From NCBI RefSeq assembly GCF_001858025.1, contig NZ_LZQD01000004.1, positions 235,134 through 299,133 of the forward strand: a stretch of 64,000 nt of DNA. The letters are read 5' to 3'. A program made the translations under genes and the position numbers. The notes below the pieces were generated by a model. The model did not search any database. It saw nothing but the letters and a program-made list of their open reading frames with translations, and was not told where the DNA came from. This DNA comes from Trichormus sp. NMC-1 (GTDB lineage Bacteria > Cyanobacteriota > Cyanobacteriia > Cyanobacteriales > Nostocaceae). Positions 48,323 through 57,639 of the stretch are shown piece after piece (position 1 is the first letter of the stretch; the number at the start of each line of letters is the position of its first letter).

Positions 48323-49675
48323 ATGACGATTGAATCTAATTCCTTTCATCCACCTCAGCCCGAATCCAAACCAGACCAAGACTTGCAACCAGATGACTTT
48401 GACGTTGATACAAGCGAAAACGGACTAACCGCAGAAGGGTTGGCTGCACAACAAGCTTTATCAGCAATTTCTTCTTTACAGTCTTCCGAAAATACAAATG
48501 CCCTAAAACGAGCTTCGTCTCATTTCAAAGACGAGTCTAGTCATAACATTATAGTTAAACCAAGGGCATTAATTTTTACTTTACTAGCGATCGCTCTAAC
48601 TTTTATTGGTATTGCTATTAATAACTGGTTTCTGGGCATCTTGGGAACTTTGGGAACTTTGGTGTTATCGGTAGCAATGCTTTTCCCTTGGCTAAAAGAT
48701 GTCATGCAAGAATGGTTTTCTCCCGAAGATAGAACCATATTTGTAGCCTTTATGGGTTTATTAGTAGGCATTACTGGCTTATTTAGATTTGCTGGTGTGG
48801 GTGATAACCTGCTGCGTTGGGGACGTAAAATTAACTGGGAAGCTTCAGGAACTTTAGCCGAATGGTTTGGTGCTTTAGGGCAAATTTCTATAGCCATTAT
48901 CGCTGTTTACGTGGCTTGGCGACAATATGTGATTTCTAAAGACTTAACTATTCAACAAAACCTGCTGACAGTACAGCAAAATATTATTACTCAACAGCAA
49001 ACAATTGATTCTTACTTCCAAGGTGTTTCCGACTTGGTACTTGACGAAGAAGGATTATTAGAAGATTGGCCGCAAGAAAGAGCGATCGCAGAAGGACGAA
49101 CGGCCGCTATTTTTAGTAGTGTAGATGGTAGTGGTAAAGCCAAAATTCTCCGCTTTCTCTCCCGTTCTAAATTGCTGACACCATTAAAACGCGATCGTCG
49201 TTTAGGTAGAGCCATTCTCGACGGTATCGGTGGCTACGCTGAAGACCGATTAGAAGGTGTGCGCGTCATCGACTTAGGAGTAATGTTAGCAGGTTCAGAC
49301 CTTGCTGGTAATGATTTACGTTGGACTGATTTAAGTGAAGCTAATCTGGTTCGTGCTAATCTCATCGGTTGCGACTTAGTAAAAGCTAACCTATCCCGTA
49401 CCATTTTATATGGTGCCAATCTCAGCAATGCTGATTTAAACGGTGTACGTTTCTTCTATGGTTCAGTGGAAAAAGCCTCACCCCGCAGTCGTACCCACCC
49501 ACCTGACTATGATACAGGAGAACACACCGGTGCAGTCGTGGAAAATGCTGATTTCAGCAACGTCCAAAGAATGTCTGAATCAGCCCGTTGTTACTGCTGT
49601 GCTTGGGGTGGAGAAAAATCCAGAGGCACAATTCCCGGTGGTTGTGAAGGAATTCCTAATAAATTAGGACGTTAA
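48323..49675 (+). CDS. Membrane pentapeptide-repeat protein
   Basis: This 450-residue protein has an acidic polar N-terminus (about 1-70), three to four transmembrane helices (about 78-98, 103-120, 135-155, 178-203), a Gln-rich coiled segment (QQNLLTVQQNIITQQQT), a soluble region, and a C-terminal pentapeptide helix (GSDLAGNDLRWTDLSEANLV, RANLIGCDLVKANL, YGANLSNADLNG). It ends in a Cys-rich tail (SARCYCCAWG). I chose ATG 48323 (MTIESN) over TTG 48281. Similar membrane pentapeptide proteins are common in Nostoc; function unknown. Confidence 0.82.
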   Translation: MTIESNSFHPPQPESKPDQDLQPDDFDVDTSENGLTAEGLAAQQALSAISSLQSSENTNALKRASSHFKDESSHNIIVKPRALIFTLLAIALTFIGIAINNWFLGILGTLGTLVLSVAMLFPWLKDVMQEWFSPEDRTIFVAFMGLLVGITGLFRFAGVGDNLLRWGRKINWEASGTLAEWFGALGQISIAIIAVYVAWRQYVISKDLTIQQNLLTVQQNIITQQQTIDSYFQGVSDLVLDEEGLLEDWPQERAIAEGRTAAIFSSVDGSGKAKILRFLSRSKLLTPLKRDRRLGRAILDGIGGYAEDRLEGVRVIDLGVMLAGSDLAGNDLRWTDLSEANLVRANLIGCDLVKANLSRTILYGANLSNADLNGVRFFYGSVEKASPRSRTHPPDYDTGEHTGAVVENADFSNVQRMSESARCYCCAWGGEKSRGTIPGGCEGIPNKLGR

Positions 49676-49680
49676 AATAA

Positions 49681-49708
49681 TTCGTAATTCGTAATTCGTA
49701 ATTCGTAA
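49681..49708. repeat. Heptamer tandem repeat (TTCGTAA)x4
   Basis: Four perfect TTCGTAA units directly after the pentapeptide gene, 12 bp before the MITE-like element at 49720. Confidence 0.9.
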
Positions 49709-49719
49709 TTAAAATAATT

Positions 49720-49833
49720 TATAGCAGTCCGATTTGATTTATGTAGGGGTTTAGCAGTGCTAAACCCTTACCCATTAAGGCTTTTAGTGTGCGGAATTTG
49801 TATGACTATCAAAAATCAAATATTATTCCTATA
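49720..49833. mobile_element. TATAGCAG MITE-like element, copy 1
   Basis: The left end TATAGCAGTCCGATTTGATT and the reverse complement of the right end TATAGGAATAATATTTGATT form imperfect terminal inverted repeats around a 114-bp unit. Inside lies the palindrome GTAGGGGTTTAGCAGTGCTA at 49743-49771. A 112-bp relative is at 60061-60172. Confidence 0.65.
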
Positions 49834-49863
49834 GTAGTCCTATATATGATGTGATCAACCGGA

Positions 49864-50607
49864 TTAACCTGAATAGGAAATATTGCTAAGGTGTTTTTCC
49901 GCACCTGCACCTAAAACCCAGCGATAAGTTGTGAAGAAACGAAGCCAATTATCTGTACCATCACCAAAATATTCGGCTGCAACTTTCTCTTCCAAAACAT
50001 TTATATCAATCATCTCATCATCAAGCTCTTTATTGATGAAATCAATTACAACTAATCTTTGATCCTTCAATCGTGGAACATTGAGTCCAAGTTTATCAAT
50101 AGTAAACAGAACGTTTTCAACAGGAATACCAGCCTTTAAACAAGCGATTTCATCAGGTTTAATTTCACCATCTTCACTACTGAATTTGAATAAACGTAAT
50201 GTTGGTAAATTGAGAGGGTTTAACAATTTACTATCAGGGATGTCACCATCCTTTTTTTTTCCACAACATGGTGAATCTTTCAGCAGTTGTAAATTTTGCA
50301 AATCATCATCTTTCATTCCACCTGGAGGAAGACAGATACCAAGCATATTTTGCCAATCAAGATCATGATTATTTTCTTTTGTTGATTGGTTACGAGGAAT
50401 AAAGTGTTCAACAGAACGATTGTTTTCATGAAGAGACATTTCGCAATAAGCACAAAGTCCTTTTTGATCAGATGCTAAAGTATCACGAATTGCATTAAAT
50501 GTTATTCGATTACTTTTTACATCACTCCATCGCTTAACCTGTAAAGAAAATCGCGTTTTATATTTTTGAAGTTCCTCTGGTTCTGGGGATTTACAAACAT
50601 TTTTCAC
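49864..50607 (-). CDS. ptuB: HNH endonuclease of a Septu-type defence pair (PtuB-like)
   Basis: This 247-residue protein has the TIGR02646-type HNH layout: CAYCE zinc knuckle, SVEHFIPRNQ (first His), LDWQNMLGIC, and a second Cys pair in DSPCCGKKKD. A helical C-terminal half binds the partner in known Septu systems. Its ATG overlaps the upstream ATPase stop by 4 bp. The predicted role is DNA or nucleic-acid cleavage under control of PtuA during phage infection. Confidence 0.85.
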   Translation of the reverse strand: MKNVCKSPEPEELQKYKTRFSLQVKRWSDVKSNRITFNAIRDTLASDQKGLCAYCEMSLHENNRSVEHFIPRNQSTKENNHDLDWQNMLGICLPPGGMKDDDLQNLQLLKDSPCCGKKKDGDIPDSKLLNPLNLPTLRLFKFSSEDGEIKPDEIACLKAGIPVENVLFTIDKLGLNVPRLKDQRLVVIDFINKELDDEMIDINVLEEKVAAEYFGDGTDNWLRFFTTYRWVLGAGAEKHLSNISYSG

Positions 50608-51935
50608 ACTGCATTCCTCCGTTCCAATCGACGGATTTGCATATCTGCTCTAGTCATATCTGGATCATAAGCTTCCCAATCTTGTAATTCTTGTTTGAGG
50701 CGTTTTGCTTCTTCTAATTGACCATTATCAATTGCTTCAAAAAGCCGTGTCAGTGTTCTTGATTCTTCTGTATCTGGTCTTAACTCACTCAACCCTAAAA
50801 CATTTCTCACAATATCTGAACTTTTTCTTCCCTTAGTAGGTTCAGGACATGGTTTTATTTGATAATCTTCTAATATCCACACTTGATTTTGTTTTACAGT
50901 GGTCACAACTTCAGGACTGTAAGTGGTAGCAATAATTTGAGTGTTAGGAAATACTTTCTTTAAATCAGGAATAATTCTTTGTTGCCAGGTTGGATGTAAA
51001 TGCAAATCTAGCTCATCAATCATTAAAATTGCTTCTGCTGCTAATGGGTTTTCCATATCTGGGTTTGCTTGTGCTAAACGCCGAGCAAAGTCCATCACCA
51101 ATGCCAACATATTGCGATAACCTGTACTCAATTGACTCAGTAAAAGTTCTCTTCTCTCTCCTGTTTCCATCGTCCAATCAACCATCAAATTGGCAGATAT
51201 TATCTGTGAGAAATAAACATTAGTCTTTAATGCAAGAATGCTAGAAATAGCATTTCGCACTTGCTTCAAATCAGGAAGCTCAAGATTAATATCTCCCTTC
51301 TTTTTAGCCTCTCTTAATTCTTGAAATTCACGTACAAAAAACCAGTTAGCCATATCTGTAAAACTATGTGTTGCATCAAAAGCATGATTCAGCGAATTAA
51401 ATCTATCAAAAAATTGAGGTGAAACATTTTTAACATAGGCAATATTGGTTAAATGGCGATTGACTTTATAATAAGCTATGACAGAAAGTTCAGAGTTCGA
51501 TAAAGTATAATAATTCTTCCATTTATTTCGCATTTCAGAGTAAAGTTTTTTTGTTCCTTCTTGTGAAGTAAATGAGGATGAAATGCGTATCTTTATCCTT
51601 TCATTATCATTATCATCAAACGGTTTTTCGTAAACTATTGTCCAATCTGGAAACTCCGTAGCTGATACAGTGAACTCTGCCTTAGTCTTTCGTTCACTGC
51701 CTTTCTGCTTGACTGGCAAATCTCGTTGAAAAACAGGTGAATTTTCTCGATTTCTTTTTCCTGCGATTTGCTGAATTTGAACCACATACGGAAACATTGC
51801 CGCAGCGATCGCATCCAACAACGCACTTTTACCAGATCCATTATTGCCAACAAAAATATTGATATCGGGATCTAAATTAACTTCCAGATGCTCAAAGCAA
51901 CGGAAGTCTTTGATAATAACTCGTTGAATGTGCAT
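50604..51935 (-). CDS. ptuA: ABC-type ATPase of a Septu-type defence pair (PtuA-like)
   Basis: This 443-residue RecF/OLD-like ATPase has FRCFEHLEVNLDPDINIFVG followed by Walker A GNNGSGKS (30-37), a signature region LSQLSTGYRNMLALVMDFA and Walker B AILMIDELDLHLHP. The switch segment reads IIATTYSPEV, with Y339 where RecF-like ATPases usually have His (TTHSP). The C-terminal helical region (GQLEEAKRLKQELQDWEAYD) is typical of PtuA oligomerisation tails. Followed by ptuB in the standard order. Predicted antiphage function. Confidence 0.87.
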   Translation of the reverse strand: MHIQRVIIKDFRCFEHLEVNLDPDINIFVGNNGSGKSALLDAIAAAMFPYVVQIQQIAGKRNRENSPVFQRDLPVKQKGSERKTKAEFTVSATEFPDWTIVYEKPFDDNDNERIKIRISSSFTSQEGTKKLYSEMRNKWKNYYTLSNSELSVIAYYKVNRHLTNIAYVKNVSPQFFDRFNSLNHAFDATHSFTDMANWFFVREFQELREAKKKGDINLELPDLKQVRNAISSILALKTNVYFSQIISANLMVDWTMETGERRELLLSQLSTGYRNMLALVMDFARRLAQANPDMENPLAAEAILMIDELDLHLHPTWQQRIIPDLKKVFPNTQIIATTYSPEVVTTVKQNQVWILEDYQIKPCPEPTKGRKSSDIVRNVLGLSELRPDTEESRTLTRLFEAIDNGQLEEAKRLKQELQDWEAYDPDMTRADMQIRRLERRNAV

Positions 51936-52016
51936 GGATTTATTTCACCTAGTTAATCTGCTATAAAACAATTTAGGAGTCAGGGAACAGTGATGACTAA
52001 CAGTCTATACAGATGT

Positions 52017-52114
52017 TTCCGCTCTTATGAAGTACATCTTAGCCCCCTCATCGCTTGCGGGGAGGGGGTTGGGGGTGGGGTTCTTGTACCTCATAACACC
52101 GGGAAGTGCTATAA
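52017..52114. repeat. AGCGGTATG dispersed repeat, copy 3
   Basis: It shares the G-rich block (GGGGGTTGGGGGTGGGGTT) and the ACACCGGGAAGTG end with 35862-35960. It lies between ptuA and map. Confidence 0.8.
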
Positions 52115-52149
52115 CTGATAACTGACCCATAACACCTATAAATAGCAGC

Positions 52150-52920
52150 TTATTCCAGTAAAGTTAAAATCTCCACACCATCTTCAGTTACTGCTAATGT
52201 ATGCTCAAATTGAGCCGATAGTTTGCGATCGCGCGTTACCGCAGTCCAACCATCATTCAACATCTCTACTTCATAGGTTCCTTCATTAATCATCGGCTCA
52301 ATGGTAAACACCATACCAGGTCTCAGCCGCTTGCCTCTACCCCTGATGCCATAATGGGGAATATCAGGTGCAGTGTGGAAAATATTACTAATTCCATGTC
52401 CAACAAAATCTCGCACCACAGAAAAGCCTTGAGCCTCAGCATACTCTTGAATAGCTGCGCCAATATCCCCAATCTTCGCATCTGGTTTCACTTCTGCAAT
52501 ACCTAAGCGAAGACACTCTTCTGTTACTTCTACCAACTTTTGTATTTTGGGAGAAGATACACCGACAATAAATGTCTTGGAAGTATCACCGTGATAACCA
52601 TCGACAATTGGTGTGACATCAATATTGATAATGTCACCTTCCTTGAGAATCTGTTTAGGATTAGGAATACCGTGACAGATCACCTCATTCACACTGGTAC
52701 AAATTGACTTAGGAAAGCCCCTATAGCCCAGAGGAGCGCTTTTGCCTCCGTGGGCTTTTGTCCAACGTTCCGCTTCATCATTGAGTTGGAGAGTACTAAC
52801 CCCTGGTTTTACCAAAGGTTCTAAATGTTGTAACAGTTGGGCAGCCAAACGCCCAGCCCGACGCATTTTTTCTATTTCTCGCTGGGATAAAATAACTATT
52901 GGTTCAGTTTTGGTTTTCAT
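52150..52920 (-). CDS. map: Methionine aminopeptidase type I
   Basis: This 256-residue metalloenzyme removes N-terminal methionine from nascent proteins. The pita-bread fold ligands are readable: Asp in NIDVTPIVDGYHGDTSKTF (two Asp), His in FVGHGISN, Glu in VFTIEPMINEG and Glu in AQFEHTLAV. It starts MKTKTEPIVILSQREIEKMR. Its ATG follows the bvdR TAA with no gap, so the two are cotranscribed. Confidence 0.96.
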   Translation of the reverse strand: MKTKTEPIVILSQREIEKMRRAGRLAAQLLQHLEPLVKPGVSTLQLNDEAERWTKAHGGKSAPLGYRGFPKSICTSVNEVICHGIPNPKQILKEGDIINIDVTPIVDGYHGDTSKTFIVGVSSPKIQKLVEVTEECLRLGIAEVKPDAKIGDIGAAIQEYAEAQGFSVVRDFVGHGISNIFHTAPDIPHYGIRGRGKRLRPGMVFTIEPMINEGTYEVEMLNDGWTAVTRDRKLSAQFEHTLAVTEDGVEILTLLE

Positions 52921-53928
52921 TTATGACTCTTTTGTTAAAAATATAGTTAAACCTGTTTCCGCAGCCCTCCGTGCAGCATCTGCCACCTTGAGGGTATACA
53001 AACTTTGTTCCGGGGTGACATATAAGGGAGTGCCATGAAACAGATGGTCTAATACCATATTCGTATCTTGAGCAAACAAACCCCGACGCGTACCCAAATC
53101 AATCAACGTTGTTTCCTCAGCTTGCACCAACATTCCTGTATCCCCATCCAGAATTAACCCCCCTTTTTCGCCGTTAATTTCAAATTTTCGTTCTGACTGC
53201 CACAGTGACTCACCTTTGCCATAAATCACTTGAGCTAACAACCCACTGGTAAAGCACAATTGAACCACGCATAAACAGGATTGATAATAATCTGTCTGCG
53301 TTTCCCAATATCGCTGGTGGCAATTCACAGTAAAAACTTCACCAAACAAATCAGTCAGACGATGTAAGCGAGAGAGTGCGCCAATTAAAGGAAAACCGAA
53401 GAAATCATGGTTGTAAGTCCACTTCCGGGGTGCTGGATGCTGGGGGTTAATGGTGCTGTAGCGGACATAAAACAATTCACCAAGTTGGGCTAAATGTTGT
53501 TTTAAAGCTTGATGCCAACCGCCCAAAAGTTCAATATGTTCGACGTGCAGCAGTTTATTTTTGGACTTGGCTAAAGCGATTAATTCTTCAGCTTGTTTCA
53601 CATCCACAGAAAGGGGATACTCGACAATGACGTGTTTGCCGTTAGTAAGGGCAGCATGGGCAATTTTACCATGATCTCGATTAATTGTAGAGATCACAAC
53701 TAAATCGATATCGTCTTGCGCTACTAGCTGTTGCCAAGAATTCATCACTTGGGTTTGATATTCTTGAGCAAAGGTTGCTGTTTGTTCGGGAGTATGTCCT
53801 GCGATCGCGACTAAATGCGATCGCGGATCTTGCCGCAATGCTTCAGCCCGGAGTTTTGCCGCATACCCAGTACCAACTAAACCCACCCCCACGGTTGTAT
53901 TTGCCAAAGATGCATCGGAATTATACAT
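52921..53928 (-). CDS. bvdR: Biliverdin reductase
   Basis: This 335-residue Gfo/Idh/MocA-fold oxidoreductase has a VGTGYAAKLRAEAL nucleotide-binding start. Residues HGKIAHAALTNGKHVIVEYP, KLLHVEHIELLGGWHQAL, FYVRYSTINP and FFGFPLIGALSRLHRLTDLF closely follow the Synechocystis BvdR (Slr1784) pattern as I remember it. It would reduce biliverdin to bilirubin with NAD(P)H, linked to phycobilisome function. It is transcribed ahead of map. A generic Gfo/Idh dehydrogenase is the fallback call. Confidence 0.85.
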   Translation of the reverse strand: MYNSDASLANTTVGVGLVGTGYAAKLRAEALRQDPRSHLVAIAGHTPEQTATFAQEYQTQVMNSWQQLVAQDDIDLVVISTINRDHGKIAHAALTNGKHVIVEYPLSVDVKQAEELIALAKSKNKLLHVEHIELLGGWHQALKQHLAQLGELFYVRYSTINPQHPAPRKWTYNHDFFGFPLIGALSRLHRLTDLFGEVFTVNCHQRYWETQTDYYQSCLCVVQLCFTSGLLAQVIYGKGESLWQSERKFEINGEKGGLILDGDTGMLVQAEETTLIDLGTRRGLFAQDTNMVLDHLFHGTPLYVTPEQSLYTLKVADAARRAAETGLTIFLTKES

Positions 53929-54321
53929 GATGTTCAGCAGTTCTGTTTGTTGGTTTTTGTACAGCGCTCTTGTTTACTGACTACTTAATTGGTCATAGTG
54001 CTATCAATGCCATAGGCATTCTATCAAAAAGCTAGTCTCAAGCAGCTTAATATCGTTTCACTTTCAGATAGCAATAATTTTGGTGTATTAGTCCTAAATT
54101 TTTTACACATCCAGGCGCAGATTTTATATAAATAAAACTTATTAGTAATAAGTAACTAAATTTCATTACTAATCGCGGTCAATTTTCGGTTACAAGGTTT
54201 AATTTTTCCCGTAGTATCAGAATTGAAGTAAATTTTGACCAACGGCTGATCCCAAAGGGGTAGCCGCACTGTTTGGTTTAGGATTACTTATACTGCCGTT
54301 GCAATAAGAGAGGAATACTAA
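53929..54321. other. Divergent regulatory region, bvdR / petF
   Basis: This 393-bp region has no gene. ATTAGTAAT (54141-54149) and ATTACTAAT (54165-54173) form a perfect inverted repeat about 150 bp before petF and could be an operator. GAGAGGAAT provides the petF ribosome site. Confidence 0.5.
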
Positions 54322-54621
<300 letters not shown>

Positions 54622-54757
54622 GATTTAGGCGTTACAGTCATCACCGCGCCTTGAAAATCATCTACAAGGCAGCAATCAGGAAAAAAAAGTTTTTTATCCT
54701 TGTTTCTGGTTGTCTAAATACAAAATTTCTTTTGCCATTATTGTTGGACAAAAGTTA

Positions 54758-54798
54758 AAAGGGGGAGTAAAAATGGATATTCCATTTCTGCCCCCTTT
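54758..54798. terminator. Bidirectional terminator between petF and the SpoIID gene
   Basis: AAAGGGGG (54758-54765) pairs with CCCCCTTT (54791-54798), enclosing a second palindrome AAATGGATATTCCATTT (54771-54787). A and T runs flank it on both sides, suiting termination of both convergent genes. Confidence 0.85.
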
Positions 54799-54821
54799 GT
54801 TTTGTCATTGGCTGATATTTC

Positions 54822-56501
54822 CTAATTGTTCAAGAAAGGCTTAATATCGTTGCCAAGCATTTTTATTTGCGTACCAGGATAATAGAATTGGAGAATTTTG
54901 CTACTCGACCAACCGAGCTTGGCTAAATTTTGAGCGCCAGTTTGACTCAATCCTACTCCATGTCCCAGTCCACCACCTATAAAGGCGTATCCCCACAAGT
55001 CTGATGTACCTTTGTTCAGGGGTTGTAAATAAAAAAGTGTACTGCGAGGAGCAGCAAAAGCACTGCGAACCTCATCTTTGTGGAGAAGAAACACACCGAT
55101 ATCCGTTTTCACCGCCAAATCCAAAATCCTGCCGCTTTGACTGCGTTTGACTACGGCTATGGACTCAACTGTTTTAAATTTGGCATAGGGACTCTTTTTC
55201 ACCCGCAAAAATTTCTGTAAGTCTTTGGTAATATCCTCTAGGCTGGTTTGTTTGTTCCAGCGAAACACATCCCAGGTGCTTTCATTAAATCCTTGTTGCA
55301 GCTTAATAAACTGTTGGAAGTTTTTTTCGTCTGCTAAACTTTTCTGGGATAAGTTCCAAAGATTTGTAGATGCATCGATGACTGGACGTAAATAAGGACG
55401 ATCTTCGCCATTCCAGACATCGCTAAATGAAGCAGTGACTCCACCTGTAGTCGAAGAATAGAGCGCGTCTACTAGCTCGTTGTTATAAGTTAGTACCATA
55501 CCTCTTGTAGCTGCGATCGCTTGATCTGTTGTTTTAGCCACTCCATTCAGCCCATCATAAACTTGGCAGTGGGTATCGGCACATAATTGGTAGTCATCAA
55601 CAGCAAACCTGCGTAAATTCCTAAGAGCATAGGTGCGAGCAATCACTGCCTGAGCTTCTAACGATGTCCTGGGCGCACTTGTACCAATTTCATAGGGTAA
55701 AACTCCCCGCAAATAGGTTTCTAAGGGGACTTGATTAACTAACGAGTAAGTACCGTAGGCATTGGGTTGCAAGTTCATCTTGCCGGCATAAAGACGCGCA
55801 TTTCCAGGTTTTTCGGCTTTATTTACGCGAATTAAGTTTTTGCCACTGCTAATTTCTAGAAAGTTCTGGCTGTAGCGTTTACCGTTGACTACCCAACTGA
55901 TTCGCGGTACTTGTTTGAGAATTTGGGTATCTAGGTAGGGAAGTTTTCGTCCAGAAGTTTCAATACTTTTTAATAGCAAGCGCCGAACTACCGGAGTGCT
56001 ATAAACATCACGTTTTGCCCATACTTGCCAGCGTTCTGGCTGGGCTATTTCTACCTGTAGTCCCAGATCACGCCAGCTTTTAGCGCTGTCTTCGGCTGTT
56101 TCAAAGGTGCGGTAGTTTCCTAAAACCACTACCTCTTGAACTTTGGGTTCGGGTAGGGTTTCCATGACTGTTTCTAGTTGGACAGGTTGGGATGTGACTA
56201 GGGTTTGGGGCTGATTACCTACTGAAAATTTGAGCTTGATGCGATCGCCTTTTGTTGGTGTTAGTTCCAGCTTGGCTGCGGGTGTCGCTCCAAATCGCTG
56301 TACAATCCCAATTTTTAGTTCCACATTTTGGCTATTGTTCACAGGCTCGGATGCAGCAGTTAGTCCCAATAAGCACAAGGTCGTCAGTATTTGGTAGGCA
56401 GAACGCCAGAAAAAAATTTTCATGGAAACTTTATTTTGCTCCCACAGTGAGGCTTTGGGGCTGATTTTAATTGGTTTTGTAGCGTTTTTGTTGTGTCGCA
56501 T
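54822..56501 (-). CDS. SpoIID/LytB-domain exported protein
   Basis: This 559-residue protein has a basic start (MRHNKNATKPIKISPKASLW) ahead of a hydrophobic segment (KIFFWRSAYQILTTLCLLGL, about 28-47) that is a signal or anchor. A SPOR-like middle (VVLGNYRTFETAEDSAKSWR) and the SpoIID domain follow (about 230-540: LPYEIGTSAPRTSLEAQAVI, ARTYALRN, HCQVYDG, GGLGHGVGLSQTGAQNLA). SpoIID proteins act as lytic transglycosylases or amidase enhancers on peptidoglycan. I placed the start at 56501; ATG 56423, directly before the hydrophobic segment, is an alternative. The longest frame from 56588 is unlikely. Confidence 0.88.
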   Translation of the reverse strand: MRHNKNATKPIKISPKASLWEQNKVSMKIFFWRSAYQILTTLCLLGLTAASEPVNNSQNVELKIGIVQRFGATPAAKLELTPTKGDRIKLKFSVGNQPQTLVTSQPVQLETVMETLPEPKVQEVVVLGNYRTFETAEDSAKSWRDLGLQVEIAQPERWQVWAKRDVYSTPVVRRLLLKSIETSGRKLPYLDTQILKQVPRISWVVNGKRYSQNFLEISSGKNLIRVNKAEKPGNARLYAGKMNLQPNAYGTYSLVNQVPLETYLRGVLPYEIGTSAPRTSLEAQAVIARTYALRNLRRFAVDDYQLCADTHCQVYDGLNGVAKTTDQAIAATRGMVLTYNNELVDALYSSTTGGVTASFSDVWNGEDRPYLRPVIDASTNLWNLSQKSLADEKNFQQFIKLQQGFNESTWDVFRWNKQTSLEDITKDLQKFLRVKKSPYAKFKTVESIAVVKRSQSGRILDLAVKTDIGVFLLHKDEVRSAFAAPRSTLFYLQPLNKGTSDLWGYAFIGGGLGHGVGLSQTGAQNLAKLGWSSSKILQFYYPGTQIKMLGNDIKPFLNN

Positions 56502-56614
56502 GCTCATTCCCATAATAGCATTACCCGTTTTCCGCCCAACACTTGCTTTATTAAAGTCATAACGACTATGATTTATCTGGAGGTACAAAACAAAACTAAT
56601 CAGCGAAACTCCTT

Positions 56615-56878
56615 ATGGTTAGGATTCAAGAAATTCCCTTAAATCAAATCCAACGTCCCTTACCGCGTCAGAACGATCCCCAGAAAGTAAAATCCTTAAT
56701 GGCATCGATTGCAGAAATTGGGCAGCAAGAACCGATAGATGTCCTAGAAGTAGATGGACATTATTATGGCTTTTCTGGTTGCCATCGTTATGAAGCTTGC
56801 CAACGTCTAGGCAAAGAAACCATTATAGCCAGAGTTCGCAAAGCTACCAAGAGTGTTCTCAAGATGCACTTAGCATGA
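56615..56878 (+). CDS. srxA: Sulfiredoxin
   Basis: This 87-residue ParB-fold protein starts MVRIQEIPLNQIQRPLPRQN and has the catalytic cysteine C56 in YYGFSGCHRYEACQRLG. Sulfiredoxin reduces hyperoxidised (sulfinic) 2-Cys peroxiredoxins using ATP. Length and C-terminal SVLKMHLA are typical of cyanobacterial Srx. It is divergent from the SpoIID gene and stands alone. Confidence 0.95.
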   Translation: MVRIQEIPLNQIQRPLPRQNDPQKVKSLMASIAEIGQQEPIDVLEVDGHYYGFSGCHRYEACQRLGKETIIARVRKATKSVLKMHLA

Positions 56879-56940
56879 AAAGCTATTAGCTGACAGCTGA
56901 ATGCTTAGGGGAACCCCAAAAAATAAATTACCCAAAAATA

Positions 56941-57021
56941 GTAGGGTGGGTTACGGACTACCTAACCCACCATAAATTTAGGGGATAGTAATGGTGGGTT
57001 ACGCAGCGTAACCCACCCTAC
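56941..57021. repeat. Palindromic repeat GTAGGGTGGGTTACG ... CGTAACCCACCCTAC
   Basis: The 15-bp ends (56941-56955, 57007-57021) are exact reverse complements, with an inner CCTAACCCACCAT/ATGGTGGGTTA pair. Same architecture as 39459-39537 with a variant core (GGTGGGTTA instead of GGTGCGTTA). Confidence 0.85.
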
Positions 57022-57096
57022 AAATTGGGGATTTTTTTAATTGGAAGTCCCTAGAAACAACCAGCACTTCAATTGAGTTATTTGGAGCAAAAAATT

Positions 57097-57588
57097 ATGT
57101 CATCTTCAGCAAAAGTCAAAAATGTGAATATCGGTATTGACGATGTTAGTAGAGGCAAAATTGCCGAAGGATTGTCTCGCTTGTTGGCTGACACCTATTC
57201 ACTGTATCTAAAAACCCATAATTTTCATTGGAACGTCACAGGGCCGATGTTCCAAACATTGCATTTGATGTTTGAGACACAGTATATAGAACTAGCCTTA
57301 GCAGTTGATTTAATTGCCGAAAGGATTAGAGCGCTGGGCTATCCCGCACCAGGAACTTATAGTGAATATGCCCAACTGAGTTCAATTCCCGAAACTCCAG
57401 GAGTTCCTAAAGCGAAGGAAATGATTCAGCTATTAGTAGAAGGACAAGAAGCTGTAGTCAGAACGGCACGATCTATCTTCCCAATGGTAGATGAAGTTAA
57501 CGACGAACCTAGTGCAGATTTATTAACTCAAAGAATGCAGGTTCATGAAAAAACTGCTTGGATGTTGAGAAGTTTGTTGGAAGAATAG
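57097..57588 (+). CDS. Dps-family DNA-binding/ferritin-like protein
   Basis: This 163-residue protein of the Dps type forms dodecamers that store iron and remove peroxide. Ferroxidase-site residues are in LKTHNFHWNVTGPMFQTLHL and FETQYIELALAVDLIAERIR. ATG 57097 (MSSSAKV) follows TTTGGAG; the frame from TTG 57073 is not preferred. The N-terminus is short, with two lysines only, so DNA binding may be weak. It lies near srxA, both being oxidative-stress genes, but each has its own promoter space. Confidence 0.92.
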   Translation: MSSSAKVKNVNIGIDDVSRGKIAEGLSRLLADTYSLYLKTHNFHWNVTGPMFQTLHLMFETQYIELALAVDLIAERIRALGYPAPGTYSEYAQLSSIPETPGVPKAKEMIQLLVEGQEAVVRTARSIFPMVDEVNDEPSADLLTQRMQVHEKTAWMLRSLLEE

Positions 57589-57598
57589 AGATTAAAAA

Positions 57599-57634
57599 AT
57601 GGGGTATAATAGGTAACAACGCCTTCTACCCCAT
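57599..57634 (+). terminator. Terminator/attenuator hairpin abutting the next start codon
   Basis: ATGGGGTA (57599-57606) pairs perfectly with TACCCCAT (57627-57634), followed by CTTTT and then the ATG of the next gene at 57640. It is a good intrinsic terminator for dps, but because it ends five bases before the start codon it would also mask the ribosome site of the following gene. Confidence 0.75.
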
Positions 57635-57639
57635 CTTTT

